A stretch of DNA of 64,000 bases from Nocardioides sp. REDSEA-S33_B3 (lineage in GTDB: Bacteria; Actinomycetota; Actinomycetes; Propionibacteriales; Nocardioidaceae), in assembly GCA_001627335.1 (NCBI GenBank), contig LUPK01000012.1, positions 1 to 64,000 on the forward strand, written 5' to 3'. A program made the position numbers and the translations under genes. Shown piece after piece: positions 26,301 to 34,317 of the stretch (positions within the stretch are counted from its first letter, which is position 1; every line of letters begins with the position of its first letter). The notes under the pieces were generated by a model. The model saw only the letters and a list, made by a program, of their open reading frames with translations. It was not told the DNA's origin and searched no databases.

Positions 26301-26749
26301 AGGTGGCCCGGCAGGCGGTGAACGGCGCCGAGCCGCAGCCCTGGCCCGGGACCGTCGCGCCCAGCGGCGTACGACGGGTGGTGGAGGAGGGCGTGGGCGC
26401 CGACCTGCTGGCCGACGCCGGTGCCGCGCTGCTCTCGGACGAGGAGTCGGTGCTGGTGGGCGTGACGCGGGAGGCGCTCGCGCTGCTCGGCTACGCCGAC
26501 GAGCGCGACCTCCTGGGTCGCCCGGTGCTCGCGGTGGTGCCGCCGAGGTTCCACCAGGCCCACGTCGCAGGCACGACGCTGCATGCCACCAACGGCCGCG
26601 ACATGCTGATGGACGTGCCGTTGCAGGTGCCGGTGGTGCACGCCGACGGTGAGGAGCGCGTCCTCGGCATCCGGGTGACCGCCCACCGCACGAGCAGCCA
26701 GGCCTACTTCCTGGCCAGGCTCAGCCCCGCTGTCGCACCTCCGGGCTGA
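23396..26749 (+). CDS. PAS-PAS-GAF-SpoIIE phosphatase-HATPase multidomain signalling protein
   Basis: 1117 residues, GTG start. Order: PAS 1 (about 19-135), PAS 2 (140-247), GAF (262-425), PP2C/SpoIIE phosphatase (445-670; VGGDWYDAF, VVGDVVGHD, YTDGLVE, DDVALVAV), HATPase_c anti-sigma-type kinase (695-815; ELVTNALVHAG and GRGLRLVDSV), a weakly defined domain (840-985), and a third PAS-like domain (1010-1110). No transmembrane segment is evident, so it is probably soluble. Such proteins act in partner switching that controls sigma factors through anti-anti-sigma phosphorylation; having phosphatase and kinase in one chain suggests a self-contained switch. No sigma or STAS gene lies nearby. Its 3' end overlaps the convergent gene by 29 bp. 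Confidence 0.92.
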   Translation: MNAHDAGGPAGPDVEQVMWQLAVDAAGIGAFDWDLRTGELRWDDRLLAVFGMTREQFGGTIEAFNDALHPDDLPHVSAALEQAIATCGEYVAEYRIVPPSGEQRWVAARGRAIAGEDGEAGRLIGAAYDTTASVDAEARVTRTLESMPTAFVHLGRDWRFTMANSEALRLLQVPRHELIGSVIWESFPSAVDSDFERHYRKAMESGEPVGFDAYYPEPLEAWYEVRAWPSPDGLGVYFNDVTARHRAQQQMRVIAERDELLARVTTELTGTLDPSEALHRLARLLVPRLGAAAAAALVDTAALDGRFVVLRQVGVWHVQDETDVRGRSGAGSVQFLPRELMASLDRDRVVTDVTDPTLRAALVADALPDVTGPVVALPLRGRERLVGVVVVAARPDMEFSEEELDTLTAIASRAGLAIDNARLFAEQRDLAEGLQRSLLSRAPHPEGLEVAVCYEAAAHTAQVGGDWYDAFVLESGDTVVVVGDVVGHDTESAAAMGQMRSLLRGIAVHSEEGPADLLRGVDKVLHRLGSQTTATALVARISAEDDETGARTVRWSSAGHPPPAVRGADGDCRLLESGADDLLLGLDPTAERTESTAVLAHGALLVLYTDGLVERRGEDLDVGLERLCGTAGSLELDDRVPLSTWSDGLVAAMVPADKRDDDVALVAVRVGEELPRAEVEPDRAPAHEHATAVMLPADPTSVGRARRVVREAIAEQGTVVVDRSGEVQPVDDEAMLATSELVTNALVHAGTSVLLRVTAGPRGVRVEVQDGSAHSPVPRAHSVTSATGRGLRLVDSVVDRWDVSRHPDGKTVWFQLGVPPGLEVAPDEPATGSVPGRRVVLQRVPLLMHWAWQEHAAALLREYLLMDLAEDPAALETHAAASDALDLLREGVPAPPSAEGGPDAVLSIAEDGPEAAAEVVLEVPEHSVASFAALDRTLAAAVSAARAGRLLGPPTQPEIEQLGEWLCGEVARQAVNGAEPQPWPGTVAPSGVRRVVEEGVGADLLADAGAALLSDEESVLVGVTREALALLGYADERDLLGRPVLAVVPPRFHQAHVAGTTLHATNGRDMLMDVPLQVPVVHADGEERVLGIRVTAHRTSSQAYFLARLSPAVAPPG

Positions 26750-27818
26750 ACCGTCCGCCGAAGGCGCGCAGCGGCAGGTCGGCGCTGGTGATGATGCCGG
26801 CGCGTGCCTCGTGGACGGCGCGGATCGAGTGCAGGGCCGGCATGCCTGTGACCGTCATCCCCAGGGACGCGAAGTCCTCGGGCCTGGACAGGTCGTTGCC
26901 CGGGCCGGGGAAGACCATGTGCTTGTTGTAGATCTGCGGGTCGCCGGTGACCTGCGTGAGGTAGCACCCCTTGATGTCCCAGCTGGGGTCGGTGTGCGGC
27001 GTCATCTGCCACTCCAGGTGGGTCTCCACGCGCGGCACGTCGTCGACGACGCCGACGAACTTGATGTAGCTGCCGCCGAGCGACCCCTTCGGCAGGTGGT
27101 ACCACCCGAGGTCGACGTCCTTGGTGCAGGCGCCGAGCTCGTACTCGAAGCGCACCTCGTCGAGCTCGAGCCCGAAGCAGTCGGCCATGAGGTGGACCGA
27201 ATCGGCGAAGACCTCGGTGAACTTCTGCAGCATCGCGGGCAGGGCGGGGTCGTCGACGGGTCGCCCGTAGCCGACCTCGCGCCAGGTGTCGGCGGAGTGG
27301 TGGCAGGAGACGTCGACCGACTCGATGGTCGTGACGTTGGTGATGTCGGCGACGTCGGCAGTGCAGACGACGCCGAGGACCTGGTTGAGCCCGGGGTTCA
27401 TGCCGGTGCCGTAGAACGTCGAGCCGCCTGCCTCGCAGGCCGCCGCGATGACCTCGCTGACCTTGCGCCCCGACGGATGCGGGTGGTTGGTGTCGCGGTG
27501 GTAGCCGGTGATCCAGTCGGCGGTGGTCACGACGTCGATGCCGGCCTCGAGCACCGTCACGTAGAGGTCCTCGTCGGGGAAGACGCCGTGGAAGGTGAGC
27601 ACGTCGGGCCGCGCGGCGATGATCTCCTCGACGGTCCCGGTGGCGATGACGCCGATCGGGTCGCCACCCACGATCTCGCCGGCGTCGCGCCCGATCTTGT
27701 CCGGCGTGTAGCAGTGCAGACCGACCAGCTCGAGGTCCGGGTGGCGCTGGATGCGGCCGATCATCTCGCTACCGAGGTTGCCGGTGGCGACCTGGAAGAG
27801 GCGGATGGGCTGGCTCAT
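26721..27818 (-). CDS. Dihydrodipicolinate-reductase-fold dehydrogenase (NAD(P)H-dependent amine dehydrogenase-like)
   Basis: 365 residues. The Rossmann start IRLFQVATGNLGSEMIGRI and LVGLHCYTPDKIGRDAGEI match the family annotated as NAD(P)H-dependent amine dehydrogenase or DapB-like proteins, which occurs in mycobacterial and nocardioform lipid-catabolism clusters. STFYGTGMNPGLNQVLG follows the Rossmann domain. The ATG overlaps the Rieske oxygenase stop (ATGA). The substrate is unknown; a partner role in the Rieske pathway is likely from coupling. It is the last gene of the two-gene operon. Confidence 0.8.
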   Translation of the reverse strand: MSQPIRLFQVATGNLGSEMIGRIQRHPDLELVGLHCYTPDKIGRDAGEIVGGDPIGVIATGTVEEIIAARPDVLTFHGVFPDEDLYVTVLEAGIDVVTTADWITGYHRDTNHPHPSGRKVSEVIAAACEAGGSTFYGTGMNPGLNQVLGVVCTADVADITNVTTIESVDVSCHHSADTWREVGYGRPVDDPALPAMLQKFTEVFADSVHLMADCFGLELDEVRFEYELGACTKDVDLGWYHLPKGSLGGSYIKFVGVVDDVPRVETHLEWQMTPHTDPSWDIKGCYLTQVTGDPQIYNKHMVFPGPGNDLSRPEDFASLGMTVTGMPALHSIRAVHEARAGIITSADLPLRAFGGRFSPEVRQRG

Positions 27819-28915
27819 GCGGAGGTCTCCTCGGTGTGCTGCTGGGCGGTGCCGGCAGGTGGGTAGAACTGCTGGGCCCAGCTGCGCAGGGCGGTGAAGC
27901 CGGGGTACTCCCCGCGCGACAGGGCGGCGGGGGAGGCGTACTTCTGGTGCGACCAGATGACCAGGTCGGCCTCGACCTGCTCGATGACGCCACGCGCGTG
28001 CTTGTCGGCGCGCTCGGAGTGGTCGGTCTCGCCAGGCACGTGCGCCTCGTCGCGGCCGATCCACACGCTGAAGCGGACGTCGCAGGTCGAGTCGTCGACC
28101 GGCGTCGTGGCCAGCACGGTGCGGTTGTCGATCATCCCCCAGGACTTGGTGACGGCCAGGCCGACGCCGCAGTTGAGGGCCTCGACGCCGGAGTCGATGT
28201 CCTCGATGGAGCCGCCGGCGTCGCGCTCGTCGAAGGTGATGGTGAAGTCGACGAAGGCGATCGGGTCCTCGAACTCCTGGCGGGTGAACTTCGGGACGAT
28301 CGGGACCTGGTGGACGTACTTGAAGTGGGCGAAGTCCACGCCGTTTTCCAGGACGTACTGCGGGTGCAGCTCGAGGCCGGTGTCGAGCAGACGGGCGTGC
28401 TCGCACAGCGGGTAGTAGGCGTCGGGGCCGGCCCCGTCCACCTCGCTGGTCCCGTCGCTGGTCCCGTCGCTGGTCCCGTCGCTGGTCCCGTGGCTGGCCC
28501 CGTCGCTGGCGAAGCCGGCGAACACGTCGGGGACGTCGAAGTGCGGCGGGCGGCGGTCGACGTCGTGCCAGACGTAGATCGACTCGTTGCGCTCGACCAC
28601 CGGCATCGTGTTGATCCGCTTGCCGAGGTTGGGTCGGTCCTCGTAGGGGATGCAGTGGTTGCGCCCCTGCTCGGTCCACTCCCAGCCGTGGAAGGGGCAG
28701 CGGATGCGGTCCTCCACGACGGTGCCGCCGTAGCCGAGGTGGGCCCCGAGATGCTCGCAGTAGGCGTCCATCACCGTGACCCGGCCGGAGTGGCCACGCC
28801 AGGCGACCAGGTCGCGGCCGAAGTAGCGCATCCGGTGCACCTCCCCGGCCCGGACCTCGTCGGACCAGGCGACCTGGAACCACCCGGTGGGGTTCATCGG
28901 GAGCGTGGGCTTCAC
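27815..28915 (-). CDS. Rieske [2Fe-2S] non-haem iron oxygenase
   Basis: 366 residues. The Rieske cluster motif is split as YCEHLGAHLGYGG (Cys-x-His) and CPFHGWEW (Cys-x-x-His) near residues 52-78. The mononuclear iron region shows ENGVDFAHFKYVHQVP (D/H...H pattern). The sequence recalls the sterol/ketosteroid-type Rieske oxygenases (cholesterol 7-desaturase-like), but it lacks the KshA-type CRHMGGD spacing, so I do not call it KshA. A Ser-Asp-Gly-Thr repeat tract (residues about 140-158) joins the two domains. The start codon is 83 bp from a divergent TetR gene with strong operator-like dyads between them. Confidence 0.85.
   Translation of the reverse strand: MKPTLPMNPTGWFQVAWSDEVRAGEVHRMRYFGRDLVAWRGHSGRVTVMDAYCEHLGAHLGYGGTVVEDRIRCPFHGWEWTEQGRNHCIPYEDRPNLGKRINTMPVVERNESIYVWHDVDRRPPHFDVPDVFAGFASDGASHGTSDGTSDGTSDGTSEVDGAGPDAYYPLCEHARLLDTGLELHPQYVLENGVDFAHFKYVHQVPIVPKFTRQEFEDPIAFVDFTITFDERDAGGSIEDIDSGVEALNCGVGLAVTKSWGMIDNRTVLATTPVDDSTCDVRFSVWIGRDEAHVPGETDHSERADKHARGVIEQVEADLVIWSHQKYASPAALSRGEYPGFTALRSWAQQFYPPAGTAQQHTEETSA
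28443..28502. repeat. 12-bp in-frame tandem repeat inside the Rieske gene
   Basis: Four perfect copies of TCGCTGGTCCCG (28443-28490) and a fifth with two changes (28491-28502). On the coding strand they add units of four residues (Gly-Thr-Ser-Asp) to the linker between the Rieske and catalytic domains. A repeat in multiples of 12 keeps the frame, so copy number can vary without loss of the protein. Confidence 0.9.
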
Positions 28916-28954
28916 GGCGGCGTCCTCGTGCTCGTCCTCGTGTGTAGAGTCAAC

Positions 28955-28981
28955 GTTCTGCTGAACAGAACCACTGTTCTG
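28955..28981. promoter_or_regulatory. Three regularly spaced GTTCTG/CAGAAC half-sites between Rieske and TetR genes
   Basis: GTTCTG (28955-28960), CAGAAC (28966-28971) and GTTCTG (28976-28981) alternate in orientation with 10-11 bp between starts, one turn of the helix. The last two form the dyad CAGAAC-N4-GTTCTG. This is a likely operator for the adjacent TetR protein controlling both directions. Confidence 0.6.
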
Positions 28982-29012
28982 CGCGGGTCGTCAAGGGGTG
29001 AGGAGGTCTGTG

Positions 29013-29633
29013 GTGACGTCGGACGCGACGGCCACGTCGGCCACGTCGGTCGCCGAGGAGCGCGCCGCCCTCTACCGCGAGCGGGTGCTGGACGCCGCCG
29101 AGAGGGAGTTCGCACGGGTCGGGTACGCCGACGCACGGATGCCCGACGTCGCCCGGGAGGCCGGGCTGTCGCTCGCCACGGTCTACAAGACCTGCGCCGG
29201 CAAGGCCGAGATCTGGGACGAGCTGCAGGGCTCGCGGATGGCCGGGCTGCTCGAGGCGGTCGCGGCGGCCACCGCCGGCCGGGTCGGCCTGGAGCGGCTG
29301 CTCGCCGGGGTCGGGTCGACAGCGTCGTACCTCATGGAGCGGCCGGACTACCTCGCGATGAGCCTGAGGGTCGGCACCGCGTGGGCCAGCGCCGAGGGTG
29401 TCGGGGTGCAGCGCACGGTGTGGTCGGACGGGCTGCGCACCATCGAGGAGGGGTACGCCGCCGCGGCGCGCGCCGGCGACGTGGCTCCGCTCCGTCCGGC
29501 CGTCGCCGCGGGCCTGGTCGTCTCCGCCCTCCAGGTGTGGCTCTCGGACTGGCTGCGCTCGGGGCAGGACCGCCCCGCCGCCGACGTCGTCACCGAGCTG
29601 GTCGACCACCTCGAGCGGTCACTGCGTCCCTGA
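29013..29633 (+). CDS. TetR-family transcriptional regulator
   Basis: 206 residues from GTG 29013, chosen because AGGAGG at 29001-29006 is well spaced from it; GTG 28998 would add five residues but lie upstream of that site. HTH: MPDVAREAGLSLATVYKTCAGK. Ligand domain begins near LLEAVAAATAGRVG. Divergent from the Rieske operon, with three operator-like half-sites in the gap, so local repression of both units is probable. Ligand unknown. Confidence 0.88.
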   Translation: MTSDATATSATSVAEERAALYRERVLDAAEREFARVGYADARMPDVAREAGLSLATVYKTCAGKAEIWDELQGSRMAGLLEAVAAATAGRVGLERLLAGVGSTASYLMERPDYLAMSLRVGTAWASAEGVGVQRTVWSDGLRTIEEGYAAAARAGDVAPLRPAVAAGLVVSALQVWLSDWLRSGQDRPAADVVTELVDHLERSLRP

Positions 29634-29705
29634 GTCCGCGGCCGACGGCTCGACGTCCAGCAGGTCCAACAGGGCACGGCCGTCGAACAGCACATCGCGA
29701 CCCCG

Positions 29706-29819
29706 GGTGGTCGAGCAGCGAGGAGCGCCAGCGACGAGCGGGCGTCGAGACCACGCACCTCAACGACGCGGCGTCGTGGTCCGGTGGTTGAGGAGGAGCG
29801 CGGCGCCGTCTCGAAACCC
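29706..29819. repeat. Dispersed repeat family C (GGTCGAG / CTCGAAACC elements)
   Basis: Two adjacent elements: GGTCGAGCAGCGAGGAGCG...CGTCGAGACC (29709-29752) and GGTTGAGGAGGAGCG...GTCTCGAAACC (29786-29818). The second shares its ends with 44301-44360. The elements fill most of the 328-bp gap 29634-29961 between TetR and the DksA-like gene; I see no coding sequence there. Confidence 0.65.
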
Positions 29820-29922
29820 GATCCCCTACCGGAGGTCACAGTCCGGAGCAGGTGCCGCCCAGGACCTCCAGATCAGGCTGGGCGATTCGCGGCGCCGTCC
29901 GTCAGCACCGCCCGCATCGCTC

Positions 29923-29957
29923 GGTCGAGCCGGCGTATTGATACACCGGCTCGGCGG
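29923..29957. terminator. Near-palindrome between convergent genes; repeat family A, copy 2
   Basis: GGTCGAGCCGGCGTATTGAT followed by its near-complement ACACCGGCTCGGC. It matches the palindrome at 5019-5058 except for a few changes. It precedes the stop of the DksA-like gene (minus), with the TetR gene converging from the left, so it could terminate transcription from both sides. Confidence 0.6.
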
Positions 29958-29961
29958 AAGG

Positions 29962-30357
29962 TCAGGGGCGGTCGGCGCGGATCGCGCAGGCGATGCACAG
30001 GGCCGCGGCCGGTCGGGCGCGCAGACGGCCAGGAGCGATCGCCTCACCGCAGGCGGTGCAGACCCCGTACGTGCCGGCGGCGACGCGGGTGAGGGCGGCG
30101 TCGACCTCGGCGATGCGCTGCAGGAGCTGGCGGGACATCGAGCTCAGCTGCGAGCGCTCGAAGGCGATCGTGGCGCCCTCGGGGTCGTGCTCGTCGTCGG
30201 CGTTGGAGTCCAGCGACGCCGCGACGGTGTCGTCGAACTCCGATGCCAACCCGGCCAGTCGTCGCTGCAGGACGCGTCGTTCCTCCCGCAGGGCGGCGTC
30301 GGGAGGGACCGAGGAAGGGCGGTCCGAGGAAGGGGAGGGCATCATCTGATGGTGCAT
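29962..30357 (-). CDS. TraR/DksA-type C4 zinc-finger protein
   Basis: 131 residues. The zinc finger is VCTACGEAIAPGRLRARPAA followed by CIAC, the C4 finger of TraR/DksA proteins. The preceding coiled-coil (LREERRVLQRRLAGLASEFDD...) and the acidic DSNADDEHDPEG turn fit the family. DksA-like proteins enter the RNA polymerase secondary channel. Divergent from furA with a 63-bp gap, so it may share the redox-controlled promoter region. Several ATGs cluster at the start (30357, 30345, 30342). Confidence 0.88.
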   Translation of the reverse strand: MHHQMMPSPSSDRPSSVPPDAALREERRVLQRRLAGLASEFDDTVAASLDSNADDEHDPEGATIAFERSQLSSMSRQLLQRIAEVDAALTRVAAGTYGVCTACGEAIAPGRLRARPAAALCIACAIRADRP

Positions 30358-30394
30358 CGAGGGCCGGTCCCGCCCCTCACCCGGGCGTGTCTTG

Positions 30395-30415
30395 TCTTGA
30401 TCTGTTCAAGAAAAG
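30395..30415. promoter_or_regulatory. FurA-box-like operator of furA-katG
   Basis: TCTTGATCTGTTCAAGAAAAG contains the dyad CTTGA-N5-TCAAG and closely resembles the AT-rich FurA site upstream of furA-katG in mycobacteria (form TCTTGACT..TTCCAGAAAAGG). It lies directly before AAAAGGTGG, the ribosome-binding site of ATG 30421, so autorepression is likely. Confidence 0.65.
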
Positions 30416-30420
30416 GTGGC

Positions 30421-30852
30421 ATGGTGCGAGCCATGACCCACCACGACCACGAGACGATGCTCCGGGACGCGCAGCTGCGCGTGACCAAGCCCCGACTCGC
30501 GGTCATGGCGGCGGTGGCCCAGCGACCCCACCTCGACACCGATGCGGTGATCAAGGCGGTCCGTGACGACCTCGGCATGGTCTCGCACCAGGCGGTGTAC
30601 GACGTCCTGCGCGCGTTGACCGAGGCAGGCCTGCTCCGACGCATCCAGCCGTCGGGGTCGGTGGCCCGCTACGAGGCACGGGTCGGCGACAACCACCACC
30701 ACGTGGTGTGCCGCGGTTGCGGCGTGATCGCCGACGTCGACTGTGCCACCGGAGAGGCCCCGTGCCTCACCGCGTCCGACGACCACGGCTTCTCCATCGA
30801 CGAGGCCGAGGTCGTCTACTGGGGCACCTGCCCCAGCTGTGCAGCGTCCTGA
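30421..30852 (+). CDS. furA: Fur-family regulator (FurA/CatR type)
   Basis: 143 residues from ATG 30421 (AAAAGGTGG upstream); ATG 30433 is the alternative. Winged-helix HTH around [23 protein letters not shown]; the metal-sensing part has [18 protein letters not shown] and a final WGTCPSC, two CxxC-type zinc sites as in FurA. FurA represses katG and itself and is relieved by peroxide or oxidant stress. It is followed after 28 bp by katG, the standard actinobacterial pair. Confidence 0.93.
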   Translation: MVRAMTHHDHETMLRDAQLRVTKPRLAVMAAVAQRPHLDTDAVIKAVRDDLGMVSHQAVYDVLRALTEAGLLRRIQPSGSVARYEARVGDNHHHVVCRGCGVIADVDCATGEAPCLTASDDHGFSIDEAEVVYWGTCPSCAAS

Positions 30853-30880
30853 ACTCCGACACCTCTCGAAAGGCAGAGAA

Positions 30881-33124
30881 TTGAGCGACAACGAGCTGCG
30901 GTGCCCCGTCGACCACGCCGGCAGCGGCGTGACCGGCGAGGGCAGTGAGAGCGAGAACCCGGGGATCCCCACTCCGGAGCCCGCGGTGGACAACCCCCGC
31001 ACCAACAACGACTGGTGGCCCAACCGCCTCGACCTCTCCCCGCTGCGCCTGCACTCCTCGAAGGGTGACCCGCTCGGCGGTGAGTTCGACTACGCCGAGG
31101 CCTTCGCCGGTCTCGACGTCGACGCGCTGAAGGCCGACGTCGTCGAGGTCCTGCGCACCTCCCAGGACTGGTGGCCCGCCGACTTCGGTCACTACGGCGG
31201 CCTGATGATCCGCCTGAGCTGGCACGCTGCCGGCACCTACCGGCTCTTCGACGGCCGCGGCGGCGCCGGCCAGGGCATGCAGCGCTACGCCCCGCTCAAC
31301 TCCTGGCCCGACAACGCCAACCTCGACAAGGCCCGCCGCCTGCTGTGGCCGGTCAAGAAGAAGTACGGCCAGAAGATCTCCTGGGCCGACCTGCTCGTCC
31401 TCGCCGGCAACGTCGCGCTCGAGGACATGGGCTTCGAGACCTTCGGGTTCGGCTTCGGCCGCGCCGACGTCTGGGAGCCCGAGGAGGTCGTGTGGGGCTT
31501 CGAGCAGGAGTGGCTCGGCGACGGTCGCTACACCGCCGACGGCACCATGGTCGAGGATCTGGGCGCCACCGAGATGGGCCTGATCTACGTCAACCCCGAG
31601 GGGCCGGCCGGCCAGCCCGACCCGGTCAAGGCGGCGTACTTCATCCGCGAGACCTTCGGCCGGATGGCGATGAACGACGAGGAGACCGTCGCCCTCATCG
31701 CCGGTGGCCACACGTTCGGCAAGACCCACGGTGCGGCCAACGCCGAGGACCACGTGGGCCCCGAGCCGGAGGCGGCCGACCTGGCCGAGCAGGGCTTCGG
31801 CTGGACCAGCACCTACGGCACCGGCAAGGGCAAGGACGCCATCACCTCGGGTCTCGAGGTCACCTGGACCCGCACCCCGACGCAGTGGAGCAACGACTTC
31901 TTCGAGCTGCTCTACGGCTACGAGTGGGAGCTCGTGAAGAGCCCCGGCGGCGCCTGGCAGTGGGAGGCCAAGGACGCCGAGGCGATCATCCCCGGGCCCA
32001 CCCCGGACTCGCCGAAGCGCAAGCCCACCATGCTCACCACCGACCTGGCTCTGCGCATGGACCCGGAGTACGACAAGGTCTCGCGGCGCTTCCTGGAGAA
32101 CCCCGACCAGTTCGCCGACGCCTTCGCGCGTGCCTGGTACAAGCTGCTGCACCGCGACATGGGCCCGGTCGACCGCTTCCTCGGTCCCTGGGTCCCCGAG
32201 GCGCAGCTGTGGCAGGACCCGGTGCCGGCCGTCGACCACCCGCTGGTCGACGAGTCCGACATCGCCTCGCTCAAGACCACCCTGCTCGACTCGGGCCTCA
32301 CCGGCGCCCAGCTGGTGAAGACCGCGTGGGCCTCGGCAGCGTCGTTCCGCAAGACCGACCTGCGCGGCGGCGCCAACGGTGCCCGCATCCGCCTGGAGCC
32401 CATGAAGGACTGGGAGGTCAACGAGCCGGCCGAGCTCGCGACCGTCCTGGAGAAGCTCGAGGCGATCAAGGCCGACTTCGACGGTTCTCAGGAGAAGCAG
32501 GGGAGCGAGAAGAAGATCAGCCTGGCCGACCTCATCGTGCTCGGCGGCGTCGCGGCGATCGAGAAGGCTGCCAAGGACGGCGGCGTCGAGGTCACCGTGC
32601 CGTTCCGCCCGGGCCGCACCGACGCGTCGATCGAGCAGACCGACGTGGACTCCTTCCGGTTCCTCGAGCCCCGCGCCGACGCCTTCCGCGGCTACCTGCG
32701 CTCGGGGGAGAAGAACCGTCCCGAGGAGCTCATGGTCGACCGTGCCTACATGCTCGACCTCACCGCTCCGGAGATGACCGTGCTGCTCGGCGGCATGCGC
32801 ACCCTCGGTGCGACCTTCGGCGGGTCCAAGCACGGCGTGCTCACCGAGCGGCCGGGCGTGCTCTCGACCGACTTCTTCGTCAACCTGCTCACCCCGGGCA
32901 ACACGGTCAAGGCGTCGAAGGACGAGGAGAACGTCTACGAGATCGTCGACCCCAGCGGTGCCACCGCCTGGACGGCGACCGCGGCCGAGCTGATCTTCGG
33001 CTCCAACTCCGAGCTGCGGGCGTTGGCCGAGGTCTACGCCAGCGACGACGCCACGGAGAAGTTCGTCCACGACTTCGTCGCCGCGTGGGACAAGGTCATG
33101 GAGGCCGACCGGTTCGACCGCTGA
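30881..33124 (+). CDS. katG: Catalase-peroxidase KatG
   Basis: 747 residues from a TTG start; GAAAGGCAGAG at 30868-30878 is the ribosome-binding site, and no closer ATG or GTG suits. Haem enzyme that destroys H2O2. The distal set Arg111, Trp114, His115 ([11 protein letters not shown]), the proximal His277 ([11 protein letters not shown]) and the Trp114-Tyr236-Met262 adduct are all present, each shifted +7 from M. tuberculosis numbering. Two peroxidase domains are seen, the second degenerate as usual. Transcribed with furA. Confidence 0.97.
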   Translation: MSDNELRCPVDHAGSGVTGEGSESENPGIPTPEPAVDNPRTNNDWWPNRLDLSPLRLHSSKGDPLGGEFDYAEAFAGLDVDALKADVVEVLRTSQDWWPADFGHYGGLMIRLSWHAAGTYRLFDGRGGAGQGMQRYAPLNSWPDNANLDKARRLLWPVKKKYGQKISWADLLVLAGNVALEDMGFETFGFGFGRADVWEPEEVVWGFEQEWLGDGRYTADGTMVEDLGATEMGLIYVNPEGPAGQPDPVKAAYFIRETFGRMAMNDEETVALIAGGHTFGKTHGAANAEDHVGPEPEAADLAEQGFGWTSTYGTGKGKDAITSGLEVTWTRTPTQWSNDFFELLYGYEWELVKSPGGAWQWEAKDAEAIIPGPTPDSPKRKPTMLTTDLALRMDPEYDKVSRRFLENPDQFADAFARAWYKLLHRDMGPVDRFLGPWVPEAQLWQDPVPAVDHPLVDESDIASLKTTLLDSGLTGAQLVKTAWASAASFRKTDLRGGANGARIRLEPMKDWEVNEPAELATVLEKLEAIKADFDGSQEKQGSEKKISLADLIVLGGVAAIEKAAKDGGVEVTVPFRPGRTDASIEQTDVDSFRFLEPRADAFRGYLRSGEKNRPEELMVDRAYMLDLTAPEMTVLLGGMRTLGATFGGSKHGVLTERPGVLSTDFFVNLLTPGNTVKASKDEENVYEIVDPSGATAWTATAAELIFGSNSELRALAEVYASDDATEKFVHDFVAAWDKVMEADRFDR

Positions 33125-33197
33125 GCCCGAGCCCCGTGGCTCACGCTCGGCCCTGACCGGCCCTGACTGGCCCGTCGTCGCCCCTGCTCCGCGAGGA

Positions 33198-34271
33198 TCA
33201 GGAGGCGGCGGCGGGCCAGCGTCGTTCCACGGCCTCCCACGGGTCGGCGTGGGTGCGGCCCGTGCCGGCGTACGGCGACCGGCGCACGGCCAGCGCATGC
33301 ATCGGTGGGCCCACCAGGCGCAGCAGGTAGCGCTTCCAGCCGATCTGCTCGCGGATCTCCTCGAGCAGCTGTGGCCAGCTGACCCGCTGGAAGTCCAGCG
33401 CCTCCTGGGCGCGAGCGGTGTCCATCCAGTCGGTGGCGAACCACGCCGCGTCGTCGTCGGGGTCGCCGGGCAGACCCTCGGGCACCGCTCCGTCCATGCC
33501 CAACGCCTCGGTGTAGCCCACGGCGATGTCGCGCTGCACCAGCCGGTGGCTGGCGTCCCCTCCGATCATCAGGATCTCCCCGGCCACGTCGGCGTCGACG
33601 GCCGCGGCGAAGGCACGGGCCACGTCGCGCACGTCGACGGTCTGGATGCGCCCGTCGTCGGGCAGCGAGGCGGAGAAGTAGGACGTGTCGCGGTCGTTGC
33701 CCGCGCTGCTCACGTCGGTCGTCATCACGCCGCCCAACCGGAGCACGGTCCAGGGTGTCTCGATGGCCCGCACGATCTCCTCCGCGGCCGCCTTGTGCCG
33801 GCCGTAGAGGTCGCTGGGCGCCAGCCGGGTGTCCGCGCCGAGCAGGCCCAGGCCGCGGTGCGGGTTGCGCGAGCCGTGCACGGCCACGCTCGAGGCGTGC
33901 ACGAAGCGAGCCTGCGGGGCGTGGTCGACGACCGCCTCGGTGAGGTTCCGGGTGCCGCCGACGTTCACCGCCTCGGCGACCCCGGGGTTCGCGTAGCAGG
34001 CGGGTGGGATGACGGCGGCGAGGTGGACGACGGCGCGCGGGGCACTGGCTTTGACGAGACCGCGCGCCTGCTCCGGCGACGTCAGGTCCGCCCAGCGCCA
34101 CGCCAGGTCGCGGTCGGCCGGCAGCGAGGCGGCGTGCTCGCGGTTGGCCTTGGACCCGAGGTCGGTGGCCACGACGGGAAGTCCGCGGGTCCGCAGGGCG
34201 GCGATCGTGGCACGGCCCACCAGCCCGCAGGCGCCGGTGACGAGGACAGGTGCTTCGGAGAGCAGGGTCAC
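33198..34271 (-). CDS. NAD-dependent epimerase/dehydratase family protein
   Basis: 357 residues, GTG start. Extended-SDR fold: VLVTGACGLVGRATIAAL near residue 10, VVHLAAVIPPACYANPGVAEAVNVGGTRNL, SSVAVHG, and the YxxxK site SDLYGRHKAAAEE. Substrates of this group are nucleotide sugars, sterols or other alcohols (3-beta-HSD-like). ATDLGSKANREHAASLPADR follows the first strands. The neighbouring minus-strand genes are 46 bp upstream. Function cannot be set more closely. Confidence 0.85.
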   Translation of the reverse strand: MTLLSEAPVLVTGACGLVGRATIAALRTRGLPVVATDLGSKANREHAASLPADRDLAWRWADLTSPEQARGLVKASAPRAVVHLAAVIPPACYANPGVAEAVNVGGTRNLTEAVVDHAPQARFVHASSVAVHGSRNPHRGLGLLGADTRLAPSDLYGRHKAAAEEIVRAIETPWTVLRLGGVMTTDVSSAGNDRDTSYFSASLPDDGRIQTVDVRDVARAFAAAVDADVAGEILMIGGDASHRLVQRDIAVGYTEALGMDGAVPEGLPGDPDDDAAWFATDWMDTARAQEALDFQRVSWPQLLEEIREQIGWKRYLLRLVGPPMHALAVRRSPYAGTGRTHADPWEAVERRWPAAAS

Positions 34272-34317
34272 GGGGTCAGGGTAGGAGAGGTCTCGGGATG
34301 CTGGGGCGATGCCCGCG

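Noticed and set aside
28443-28502. CRISPR-like array
   Set aside because: Units are 12 bp without spacers and code in frame within a Rieske oxygenase; no cas gene is present anywhere in the window.
27815-28915. KshA (3-ketosteroid 9-alpha-hydroxylase) identity of the Rieske oxygenase
   Set aside because: The Rieske motif spacing and surrounding residues (YCEHLGAHLG...CPFHGWEW) differ from KshA as I recall it, so only the general class is given.
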